From NCBI RefSeq assembly GCF_001281485.1, contig NZ_CP012669.1:2139501-2203500 (forward strand): DNA of 64,000 nucleotides, written 5' to 3'. Of this stretch, positions 9,425 through 16,831 are shown piece by piece. Both the position numbers and the translations under genes were made by a program. The notes beneath the pieces were generated by a model. It had not been told where the DNA came from. It ran no database searches and saw only the letters and a program-made list of their open reading frames with translations. The DNA comes from Altererythrobacter epoxidivorans (GTDB lineage: Bacteria; Pseudomonadota; Alphaproteobacteria; Sphingomonadales; Sphingomonadaceae). Each line of letters begins with the position of its first letter. The stretch's first letter is position 1.

Positions 9425-10335
9425 GCGGGGCTGCAGCTTCGATTGATTTTACGATAGGTTCGCGCCGCTTGCTGAGCGTGCCGCGCAGGCTTGCGACATG
9501 GTCTTTCTGTCTCGATGACCTTTTGAGCGGACGAGTGCCGCCAGCACCTGACGATGCCGAAGCTGGCGACGGATACCGGGTTCTGTCTGCACCTGCTGGC
9601 CAGTTGGATGACATAGCGGGAAGGTTCCCCGATCATGCCATCGGCGGACGGCAGGATTACGCTCGGCACTACATCGACATGTCGGGTAGCTTAGATGACT
9701 ACATGGCGCAGTTTTCGGGCAAGACGCGCTCCACGCTCAGGCGGAAACAGCGCAAGCTCGCCGAAGAATGCGGCGGTGCGTACGAGCTGCGGGAATACCG
9801 GACACCCGGTGAGGTCGCCCGGTTTCTCGAGCAGGCCCTGCCCCTGTCGGCGATGACATACCAGGCCAGGTTGCTCGATGCCGGACTTCCTGAAGCACCC
9901 GAGGCGCATGCGGAGCTTTTCACGCTGGCAGAACAGGATCGCCTGCGCTGCTACCTGCTGGGCAAGGGCGATGAGGCGCTCGCCTATCTCGCCTTGCCGG
10001 TCGAGGGCGAGACGCTGGTCTATGCCTGGCTCGGCTATCATCCGGAGTGGGCACGGCTGTCGCCCGGCACTGTGCTGCAGATGGAGGCGCTGGAGCGCCT
10101 GTTTGCCGAGGATCGTTATCGCTGGTTCGATTTCACCGAGGGCGAAGGCGCGCACAAGGCAATGTTCGGCACCGGCAGCATCGATTGCGCAAGCTTCCTC
10201 CTGCTCCGGAAAACGCTTGCCAATCGTGCGCTCATGGGTGCCCGCGGCGGCTTCGATGCCGCTATCGTCGGGGCGAAGGCCATCGCCGCTAGGACCGGGG
10301 CCGAGGCGCTTTTGAGAAAAGCGCTGCGGGCATGA
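9421..10335 (+). CDS. FemAB/BioF2-like GNAT acyltransferase
   Basis: Acyltransferase of the BioF2-like (FemAB-related) GNAT group, 304 residues from a GTG overlapping the upstream stop (GTGA). The C-terminal half shows the family pattern: a basic segment KTRSTLRRKQRKL (about 100-112), then GYHPEWARLSPGTVL, and YRWFDFTEGEGAHKAMFGT as the last strand and helix. The group includes enzymes that aminoacylate or acylate cell-surface glycans and peptides; the donor and acceptor are unknown here. Co-translation with the deacetylase argues that both edit the same molecule. Confidence 0.78.
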   Translation: MSGAAASIDFTIGSRRLLSVPRRLATWSFCLDDLLSGRVPPAPDDAEAGDGYRVLSAPAGQLDDIAGRFPDHAIGGRQDYARHYIDMSGSLDDYMAQFSGKTRSTLRRKQRKLAEECGGAYELREYRTPGEVARFLEQALPLSAMTYQARLLDAGLPEAPEAHAELFTLAEQDRLRCYLLGKGDEALAYLALPVEGETLVYAWLGYHPEWARLSPGTVLQMEALERLFAEDRYRWFDFTEGEGAHKAMFGTGSIDCASFLLLRKTLANRALMGARGGFDAAIVGAKAIAARTGAEALLRKALRA

Positions 10336-10336
10336 G

Positions 10337-10414
10337 AAAGGGCCGGAGGTTTCCCCCCGGCCCCTTTCAAATCTCACCAAAGTAGGAAAGCGGTATCTTG
10401 CTTGCGCTACCGCT
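10337..10414. terminator. Paired hairpins between convergent acyltransferase and rplA
   Basis: AAAGGGCCGG (10337-10346) pairs with CCGGCCCCTTT (10357-10367) with one bulged C. A second hairpin, AGCGGTA (10389-10395) with TACCGCT (10408-10414), lies closer to the rplA stop. Neither has a long T run. The position between convergent genes supports bidirectional termination. Confidence 0.45.
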
Positions 10415-10433
10415 TCCGCTACTTGAGCGCGGC

Positions 10434-11126
10434 TTACGCGCCTTCGACTTCCGACAGGTCGACCTTGAGGCCCGGGCCCATCGACGAGGTCACGGTGACC
10501 TTGCGGACGTACTTGCCCTTGGCGCCCGAAGGCTTCGCCTTGACGATCGCGTCGGTCAGAGCCTTGAAGTTCGCCTTCAGGTCTTCGTCCTTGAACGACA
10601 GCTTGCCGATGCCCGAGTGGATGATGCCCATCTTCTCGACGCGGAATTCGACCTGGCCGCCCTTGGCGTCCTTGACGGCCTGTTCCACGTTCGGCGTGAC
10701 GGTGCCGAGCTTCGGGTTCGGCATCAGGCCCTTCGGACCCAGAACCTTACCGAGACGGCCGACGACACCCATCATGTCGGGGGTCGCGATCACGCGGTCG
10801 TAGTCGAGATTGCCGGCCTGCATGTCTTCCATGAGGTCTTCTGCACCGACCTTGTCGGCACCGGCGGCGAGAGCCTTCTCGGCGTTGTCGCCCTTGGCGA
10901 AGACGGCAACCTTGACGTCCTTGCCCGTGCCCGACGGCAGCGAAACCATGCCACGGACCATCTGGTCTGCGTGACGCGGATCGACGCCGAGGTTCATGGC
11001 GACTTCGACGGTCTCGTCGAACTTCGCCTTGTGCTCGCGCAGTACGGTCAGGGCTTCGTCGACAGTGTACAGCTTTTCGCTGTCCAGCTTGGCAACGGTC
11101 TGCTGCTTCTTGGTCTGCTTGGCCAT
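10434..11126 (-). CDS. rplA: 50S ribosomal protein L1
   Basis: L1 forms the mobile stalk beside the E site of the large subunit and in many bacteria represses its own operon. The 230-residue length is exact for bacterial L1. Hallmarks are LRVLREH-like helix 1, [28 protein letters not shown], and [22 protein letters not shown]. It starts four bases after the rplK stop, preceded by GAGGG, so the two are one unit. rplJ and rplL do not follow; a deacetylase/acyltransferase pair on the opposite strand lies downstream instead. Confidence 0.99.
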   Translation of the reverse strand: MAKQTKKQQTVAKLDSEKLYTVDEALTVLREHKAKFDETVEVAMNLGVDPRHADQMVRGMVSLPSGTGKDVKVAVFAKGDNAEKALAAGADKVGAEDLMEDMQAGNLDYDRVIATPDMMGVVGRLGKVLGPKGLMPNPKLGTVTPNVEQAVKDAKGGQVEFRVEKMGIIHSGIGKLSFKDEDLKANFKALTDAIVKAKPSGAKGKYVRKVTVTSSMGPGLKVDLSEVEGA

Positions 11127-11130
11127 GTTC

Positions 11131-11562
11131 TTAGCCCTCCACCACGTCGAGACCCATCGAACGCGCGGAGCCTTCGATGATCTTGGTTGCCTGTTCGATA
11201 TCGTTTGCGTTCAGGTCGGCCATCTTGGTCTGGGCGATTTCAGCAAGGGCCGAACGCTTGATCGTTCCGGCCGAAACCTTGCCTGGTTCCTTCGAACCCG
11301 ACTTCAGCTTTGCAGCCTTCTTGATCAGGAAGCTCGCTGGCGGGCTCTTGGTGACGAAGCTGAACGAACGGTCGGCATAGACCGTGATCGTGGTCGGAAT
11401 CGGCATGCCCTTTTCAAGGCTGTCGGTCGCAGCATTGAAGGCCTTGCAGAATTCCATGATGTTCACGCCGCGCTGACCCAGTGCAGGGCCGATAGGCGGC
11501 GAGGGATTGGCGGTGCCGGCAGGCACCTGCAGCTTGATATAGCCGTCGATTTTCTTGGCCAT
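11131..11562 (-). CDS. rplK: 50S ribosomal protein L11
   Basis: L11 binds the GTPase centre of 23S rRNA and is needed for RelA stringent control. The 143-residue protein starts [16 protein letters not shown], carries the conserved [16 protein letters not shown] (proline hinge) and ends in the RNA-binding helix region with [14 protein letters not shown] very strong ribosome-binding site AAAAGGAGG precedes ATG 11560-11562. In most bacteria nusG lies directly upstream. Here nusG is 9 kb away at 20562, so rplK must rely on its own promoter or on read-through. Confidence 0.99.
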   Translation of the reverse strand: MAKKIDGYIKLQVPAGTANPSPPIGPALGQRGVNIMEFCKAFNAATDSLEKGMPIPTTITVYADRSFSFVTKSPPASFLIKKAAKLKSGSKEPGKVSAGTIKRSALAEIAQTKMADLNANDIEQATKIIEGSARSMGLDVVEG

Positions 11563-11586
11563 CGTTGGCCTCCTTTTCTCACTTTC

Positions 11587-11610
11587 GCCACGCCTCTTTC
11601 GAACCGTGGC
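11587..11610 (-). promoter_or_regulatory. Stem-loop in the rplK-rplA leader
   Basis: GCCACG (11587-11592) and CGTGGC (11605-11610) make a six-base-pair stem with a 12-base loop, about 25 bases upstream of the L11 start. L1 commonly autoregulates the L11-L1 operon by binding a leader structure. Whether this hairpin is that site cannot be told without a structural comparison. Confidence 0.3.
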
Positions 11611-11992
11611 TCATGGTAAGCGGTCAAGCGGCCCGCCCAACTGGGTTGGAGCGAACCTCCCGCGCGGATTTCCCGATCGGTGATTGGGAAGGCGCGCACA
11701 TAGCGTCCTGTGCGCCAAATGCAAGCGATTCGAGCCTGCAGCACCGAGGGCAAATCCTATTGGATGGAACACATGGAACACAGTCCTGTTCGCAGAAAAG
11801 CTCGCCCTGGAATGCGCGAATTTCTTCTGACGCGAGAGGCAGAGCGAGAGGAGCAAGGGTCACTTCGCCTGCCTACGATCCGGTAACGCTGTAGGAAAAC
11901 GCGGCAATTTGAACTGTTTGTTATTGCCGGAGATTTGCTCTTCGCATAGCCACCAAGGGGACTGGATCAGTCGAAACGCGCGAGGGATGCCA
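11611..11992. other. Intergenic region between divergent rplK and the Sel1-like gene
   Basis: About 380 bases between two divergent genes with no convincing coding frame on either strand. It holds the candidate rplK promoter (11697-11727) and must hold the promoter for the Sel1-like gene, which I cannot place. It also marks one edge of the insertion that separates rplK-rplA from secE-nusG. Confidence 0.6.
11697..11727 (-). promoter_or_regulatory. Candidate rplK promoter
   Basis: The minus strand reads CGCTTGCATTTGGC, then after a 15-17 base spacer CTATGTG. The same CGCTTGCWTTTG motif occurs upstream of secE (21505-21534) at a similar distance from a TTTAAA box. The recurrence in two translation operons is the main support; the -10 match is weak. 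Confidence 0.3.
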
Positions 11993-12751
11993 ATGAAAAT
12001 CCGGAAACTTCGTCTTGCAATCATGGTCGGCTTGGGCGCGATGATCGCGGCTCCGATGTCGATCGCCTCAGCGCAAGATGACCCACGGATAGCAAAGGCT
12101 GCGCAGCACGCGAAAGCGTGCGAGGGCGGAAACGCAGAGGCATGTTACCAGCGCGGGCTGCTCGCCTACATGTTCCCGAACAGACTGTCGGAGCAATTGC
12201 GCTATTTCGAGCGCGCCTGCGCCGCAGACCATGCAACGGCCTGCCTCCAAGCGGCGGAGGGCTGGGAACATGGGCCTAACCGCAATCCCGACAAGGCGAA
12301 GTTTCGCGCACTGATGCGCAAGGCCTGCAACCTTGGCAACAAGTCCGGCTGTTCAAGATACGCCATGATGGCGACGTACGGGTGGAATGGTCCGGTCGAT
12401 TTTGCAGACGCGAAGTGGGCCTTCGACAAGGACTGCGAGCTTTCCAAGGGCAGTCAGTTCGAGAGTTGCGACGGCGACAAGATCATCGCCGATGCTCGGG
12501 GCAAGTACGAAGCCCGCCAGGATTTGTACAAGCGCGCTGCAGCCTTGCCGCCGAGCAGCGCCCCGAAACCAGCAAAGGTCGACACGACCATCACCGAGGA
12601 CATGTATGTGAAACAGTCCGGCAGTCGCAGCAATGCGCGGGACACCAGCCGGTCGGGCTATACCTCTTGCACCAAGAGCGACGGCAGCCGGGGCCAGCGG
12701 TACTGGTATTACGGCTTCGACAACAAGCGCAAAGAGGGACCCTGCCTCTAA
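11993..12751 (+). CDS. Secreted Sel1/Hcp-like cysteine-rich repeat protein
   Basis: Secreted protein of 252 residues with Sel1-type helical repeats. The signal peptide ends near SIASA|QDDP. Three repeats carry a paired-cysteine signature with seven residues between (CEGGNAEAC, CAADHATAC, CNLGNKSGC), as in disulfide-stapled Hcp proteins such as those of Helicobacter. The C-terminal 70 residues are a basic Ser/Arg/Tyr-rich tail with two more cysteines. ATG 11993 follows GAGGG at good spacing, while the nearby in-frame ATG 11987 does not. Function is unknown; Sel1 repeats are protein-interaction scaffolds, here probably periplasmic. Confidence 0.75.
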   Translation: MKIRKLRLAIMVGLGAMIAAPMSIASAQDDPRIAKAAQHAKACEGGNAEACYQRGLLAYMFPNRLSEQLRYFERACAADHATACLQAAEGWEHGPNRNPDKAKFRALMRKACNLGNKSGCSRYAMMATYGWNGPVDFADAKWAFDKDCELSKGSQFESCDGDKIIADARGKYEARQDLYKRAAALPPSSAPKPAKVDTTITEDMYVKQSGSRSNARDTSRSGYTSCTKSDGSRGQRYWYYGFDNKRKEGPCL

Positions 12752-12795
12752 GCCAGGACTGCCGGTCCGGCCCCTTCCGGGTTTATCCGAAACGA

Positions 12796-12847
12796 CCTGC
12801 CGCGCGGCGCCTTTGGTCACTGGCGTAGCGCGGCAGGCTAGGATTGC
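12796..12847. terminator. Long hairpin between convergent genes
   Basis: CCTGCCGCGC (12796-12805) pairs perfectly with GCGCGGCAGG (12838-12847), with a further short stem inside. It lies between the Sel1-like gene and the TonB receptor, which converge. No U-tract follows, so termination strength is uncertain. Confidence 0.45.
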
Positions 12848-12856
12848 GGATGCAAG

Positions 12857-14971
12857 CTAGAACCCGGCTGTCAGCCTGACCCATACCCCGCGGCCCGCGC
12901 CGGGCAGCTTTTCTCCCAAAGCTACGTCGGAAGCGCCGACACGGTTCACCCCGGCAAGGTGCGGCTGGTACCAAGTGTCGAACAGGTTCTCGACCCCTGC
13001 CCCCAGCGCAAGATTGTGGCCAAGCGCATACTGGCCGAACAGTCCGACAACGGCATAACCATCGCTCGGCAACTCGCCATTGGTGGCCGAAACCTTGTCC
13101 TGCTTCGCCACTGCGGTCAGTTCGGTGCCGAAGGTCAGGCGGTCGCCGCGCCACGCAGCCGAAACCGTCAGGTTGGGCGGAGCCACGCGGTAGAGGTTGT
13201 CGTCCACGTCGCGCCGCTTCGCACGCACCCAGCTTGCCGTACCGGCGATCTCGATCCTGCCGACCGGTCGTAGCCGGAAATCGAGGTCCACTCCGTAAAG
13301 CTCGGCATCGGTATTGCGGAACATCAGCGGGGTCGGATCGCCGTTCATCGCCGCCACCATCTCGACCGGGCTATCGACCACGCCGACAGTCGCATCGAAC
13401 GGCGTCCCCTGGATGTAATCGTCGACGCGGCGATAGAATATCGTGGGGCGCAGCATGACCGCATCGCTCTCGTAATCGACGCCCAACTCGGCGATCCATG
13501 CAGTCTCCGGGCGCAGGTCCCGGTTGCCGACGTAGATATTGCCGTCGGCAAGACCATAGCTCGCCTCGGTCGGAAGCCATGCGAAGCGTTCGAGCAGGCT
13601 CGGTACGCGGGTCTTGCGGGCCAAGGTCAGTCGCGGCGTCAGCGCGCCCATCGGCATCCAGGCGCGAACGACGACATCGGCCACCGTGTCGGAAAGGCTG
13701 CGGTCGCTGGCGATGAAGGCATTGGCGAGACCGCGTGGCCCCATCGGCACCGCTGCGCCGAGTTGCGGAATGCCGGCAGACTGGTCGTAGCGGTCGACCC
13801 TCGCGCCGATCTGGAACTCGGCAACCCCTATGCCGCCGCGCCACTCGGCAAAGGCACCCAGCCGCTCCGACACCAGCCCCGGCTGCGCATCGAGGAAGAA
13901 GGCTGCATTGGCGGGATTGGTGATCCGCACCTGCTTGTCGGTAAATTCGAGATCGCCGCCGATCGTGAGGTTGCGGTTATCCTGGCCGATCCGCAGCTTG
14001 ACCTCGCCCGTCATGGTGTCCGCATCGGCGAAGGTCGCCCGGGCATTGGGCGCGGGAGGATTGCGCAGCGTCTGGTTGTCCATCAGGTGACGGACCGAGA
14101 CCTGTCCCAGCCGCACTTCCAGGCCGAGATCGTCGGCGATCTCTCCGCGAAAGCCGCCCTGCACGAAATCGGTGTTGAAATAGATGATGTCCATCGCGAA
14201 GGGCGGATTGCCCGTCGGGTCGGTTTCGTTGCGGCGATATTCGACGAACAATTCGCCCGGACCGGTGCGAAACCCTGCATGCAAGCCATATTGCGTCCGC
14301 TCGTAGCCTGTGCCCCCCGCACGGGCGCCCGGGATCTCGTAGTCATCGCCCTCTTCGCGGCTGGCGATCACGCCCAATCGCCAGCGCTCATTGGCGATGC
14401 CGATAGTGCCGCCTGCGGCATAGCTGTCGTCTACGCTGCGGTACTGGGCCGCGACATGGCCATGCGCCTCGAAATCGCTGCCCTTGCCAAAGCCCGTTTC
14501 GACCAGCACGGCATTGATCGCACCGGCGAGCCCCGGCCCTTCCGATACGGGCGCGACCCCGCGGGCGAGCTCGATCCGTTCGAGCAGGACCGATGGAGCA
14601 TAGTGCATCGGCGGGTCCATCGCATTGGGACCGCCGCTGGCAAAGCGCTGACCGTTGACCTTGCCGACCACGCGCTCTCCCGAAAGGCCGCGATATGATA
14701 GCTGGCCGGAAATCGGGCCGTTGCCGACCAGCGCGCCGCCCGGTGCACGAGCGGCAATCGCAGCAGCATCGGCAGGCAGCGCGATCTCTGCTGGCGGGTC
14801 GAGCCTGTCGACCTGCTCGCTACGGTATCGGGTGGCACTGACCACGATGGTATCGGTCAGGACCGCGTCGGCACGGTCCGTTGTGCCCGTCTCCTGCGCA
14901 GAGACGGTGGATGACATTGCAATGGTGCAGCCTGCAAGAAGGGCTGCCTTGAACTTCAATTCGAAAGACAT
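12857..14971 (-). CDS. TonB-dependent receptor, probable copper type
   Basis: Outer-membrane TonB-dependent receptor of 704 residues from ATG 14969-14971; a TTG 18 bases upstream is in frame but less likely. The signal peptide ends near STVSAQ, the TonB box is DTIVVSATR (40-48), and the protein ends in an aromatic residue (RLTAGF). The plug contains GPNAMDPPMHYAP with an MDPP motif at 118-121, reminiscent of the Met-containing metal site of OprC/NosA copper receptors. A DUF2946 gene lies 85 bases upstream on the same strand, a pairing seen with copper receptors. Copper uptake is therefore a reasonable but unproven role. Confidence 0.82.
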   Translation of the reverse strand: MSFELKFKAALLAGCTIAMSSTVSAQETGTTDRADAVLTDTIVVSATRYRSEQVDRLDPPAEIALPADAAAIAARAPGGALVGNGPISGQLSYRGLSGERVVGKVNGQRFASGGPNAMDPPMHYAPSVLLERIELARGVAPVSEGPGLAGAINAVLVETGFGKGSDFEAHGHVAAQYRSVDDSYAAGGTIGIANERWRLGVIASREEGDDYEIPGARAGGTGYERTQYGLHAGFRTGPGELFVEYRRNETDPTGNPPFAMDIIYFNTDFVQGGFRGEIADDLGLEVRLGQVSVRHLMDNQTLRNPPAPNARATFADADTMTGEVKLRIGQDNRNLTIGGDLEFTDKQVRITNPANAAFFLDAQPGLVSERLGAFAEWRGGIGVAEFQIGARVDRYDQSAGIPQLGAAVPMGPRGLANAFIASDRSLSDTVADVVVRAWMPMGALTPRLTLARKTRVPSLLERFAWLPTEASYGLADGNIYVGNRDLRPETAWIAELGVDYESDAVMLRPTIFYRRVDDYIQGTPFDATVGVVDSPVEMVAAMNGDPTPLMFRNTDAELYGVDLDFRLRPVGRIEIAGTASWVRAKRRDVDDNLYRVAPPNLTVSAAWRGDRLTFGTELTAVAKQDKVSATNGELPSDGYAVVGLFGQYALGHNLALGAGVENLFDTWYQPHLAGVNRVGASDVALGEKLPGAGRGVWVRLTAGF

Positions 14972-15056
14972 GGGAAATTCCGCTGACAAGTGTCGCTGCG
15001 CGGGCGGACACTCGGGTCACACCACGCCAGGCGACGGATAAATTAAGGGTGGCTTG

Positions 15057-15470
15057 TCAGGCAGTGAGAGGCGGCGCGCGCAAGGGCGGCCGCAAGCGCT
15101 CGATAGGCGCAATTGCCGGTGCGTCGACTGCGGCATCCGGATTTACGGTGAAGACCGGCGGTTCGGGAACCCAGATGCCAGCATCCGTGCCGAGAGCGGC
15201 CTGGGCCAGCGAGGCAAAGTCGCAATGCCGTTCGCCCGACGCATCGTCAGATTGCCGCGTTTCACTGTCCTTCAGCGGGATTTTGATCCGCAGGTCGGCG
15301 CCGGTCGCATTGCAGACCTTCACCGAGAGGGTGGCCGCTCCGGCATCGCTATCGGGCATATACCCTTGCGGAACGATTGCGCGCACGCCCAGCATCAGCA
15401 CGAGTGCCAGCAGCATCGCGAGCCTGTTGTCCCGGGTAAGGTTGCGCCATCCGTCCACTGCGCGCCTCAT
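15057..15470 (-). CDS. DUF2946-like membrane-anchored protein
   Basis: A 137-residue protein with one N-terminal membrane segment (AMLLALVLMLGVRAIVPQGY, about 18-37), followed by the VPQGYMP motif and a conserved-looking HCDFASLAQAAL. This is the pattern of DUF2946 proteins, small envelope proteins of unknown function often encoded next to copper-related receptors. The C-terminus is proline-rich. It is the first gene of a two-gene unit with the receptor downstream and is divergent from the Dlt-like operon at 15754. Confidence 0.65.
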   Translation of the reverse strand: MRRAVDGWRNLTRDNRLAMLLALVLMLGVRAIVPQGYMPDSDAGAATLSVKVCNATGADLRIKIPLKDSETRQSDDASGERHCDFASLAQAALGTDAGIWVPEPPVFTVNPDAAVDAPAIAPIERLRPPLRAPPLTA

Positions 15471-15753
15471 AGCCGAAAGCGGCAGCGGGAAAAGCCGAAT
15501 AGATCAAATTCGCACCGCAACGGCCCAACGCCTTCCCGTTCATGGCAAAATTGCACCGTCGCACCCGCTCCGGTGGGAATTTGTTAACCAATCTTTCCTA
15601 GGAAACTCGGGCATCAACCAGGGGGTATGCATGCTGGACCGGGATACGCATTAACTCTGATTCTTGTCGTTAGCCTTTTACCGGGCGACGACGCGATCGG
15701 CAGGACAATGCGACCGGGCAAGCACCGCATGACTTCGGAAGCTGGAGTTCGAA

Positions 15754-16578
15754 GTGTCGTTTCACGTGATCGCAAGTACCGGCAGAACCGCGACGACGTT
15801 TCTCGCACGTGCGCTCGACAGCCTTTCTGGCGTGGCCGCCTGTCACGAGGGCTATCGCGGTTCCGACAAGGATAGCGAACCACTCCTCCCCTTGGTGAAC
15901 CTCGAAAACCGCCAGGCATATCTGAGCGCGGAAGCCGCCGAACGCGTCGTCAGCGCCAAACGCAGCCCGACCGTCATTGCCGAAAAAATGGCCCAGGCCG
16001 GATGCGAAACGCTGGTCGATGTCGCCTATTACAACCCTACAATCGCCGATGCCCTGCTGAAGGCGCATCCCGAAATGCGCATGGTCGCGATCATTCGCGA
16101 GCTGGAGCCCTTCGTCCGGTCATCGACCGCAATGAGCGGCGAAGACCTGCTTCCGGTCGGCTGGCCCGACCCGGGCAAGCAGTTGTCCCCGCGCGAACGC
16201 TTCATCGAGATGGGCCGGATCCGCCCTGCCAAGGGGACGCCGGAAGACGCCGCGTGGAACGACTGGTCCGCCATCAAGCGCAATATCTGGCTGTGGCGCG
16301 AAACCAACGACCTGCTGCTGAAGGCTCGCAGCGCTTTCGGCGCGCGCGTCCTCGTGCTGCCATTCGAAGAATTGAAAGCCGGTCCCGAGGCCTACCTCGC
16401 CCGGATCGCCCGGCACTTCGGCATCGATGCCGCAGGAATTCCCGCCGCCATTGCCGGCGCAGAGAACCACAAGAACCGCAAATCAACCGGATACCAGATC
16501 GGCCCGATGGCTGAATGGACCGATGATGAGAAAACCTACGCCCGCGAGGCGCAAGAAATGATCGGAATGATGATATGA
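15754..16578 (+). CDS. Sulfotransferase-like protein, first gene of Dlt-like operon
   Basis: A 274-residue protein with a sulfotransferase-type phosphate loop, STGRTATTFLARAL (8-21), corresponding to the 5'-phosphosulfate-binding loop of PAPS-dependent enzymes, and a candidate 3'-phosphate site around IIRELEPFVRSS (about 113). It starts at GTG 15754 after GGAG. The stop overlaps the carrier-protein ATG by four bases, tying it to the operon at 15754-20467. Possible roles are sulfation of the same envelope polymer that the operon aminoacylates, or another use of the fold. The family call is sound; the substrate is unknown. Confidence 0.65.
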   Translation: MSFHVIASTGRTATTFLARALDSLSGVAACHEGYRGSDKDSEPLLPLVNLENRQAYLSAEAAERVVSAKRSPTVIAEKMAQAGCETLVDVAYYNPTIADALLKAHPEMRMVAIIRELEPFVRSSTAMSGEDLLPVGWPDPGKQLSPRERFIEMGRIRPAKGTPEDAAWNDWSAIKRNIWLWRETNDLLLKARSAFGARVLVLPFEELKAGPEAYLARIARHFGIDAAGIPAAIAGAENHKNRKSTGYQIGPMAEWTDDEKTYAREAQEMIGMMI

Positions 16579-16829
16579 AACACGTCAGCGTCGAAGAACT
16601 CGTATCCCTGATCGACACCACGCTTTGCGAAGTCAGCGGCACCGGCAGCCTGTCGAGCCCGGTCCTGCCCGATTCCCAGATGGGTGAACCGGCTGAATGG
16701 GATTCGCTGGCCTTCATCGCGGTCTTCACCGCGGTTGCGCAGAAGTACCAGGTCGACCTCGCCGACGACGATGCATTCCACTTCACCTCCGTGCCGACGA
16801 TGCACGCTTTCCTCAACGAGGTGCTCTGA
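16575..16829 (+). CDS. Stand-alone acyl/aminoacyl carrier protein (DltC-like)
   Basis: An 84-residue carrier protein. The phosphopantetheine attachment serine is Ser44 in EWDSLAFIAVF, the usual DSL motif at the start of helix 2. It overlaps the sulfotransferase stop by four bases (ATGA) and ends two bases before the GTG of the adenylation enzyme. In Dlt pathways the carrier DltC receives D-alanine from DltA and hands it to the MBOAT DltB. The gene order here, with the same partners, supports an equivalent role. It could carry another amino acid or acyl group. Confidence 0.87.
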   Translation: MKHVSVEELVSLIDTTLCEVSGTGSLSSPVLPDSQMGEPAEWDSLAFIAVFTAVAQKYQVDLADDDAFHFTSVPTMHAFLNEVL

Positions 16830-16831
16830 AC

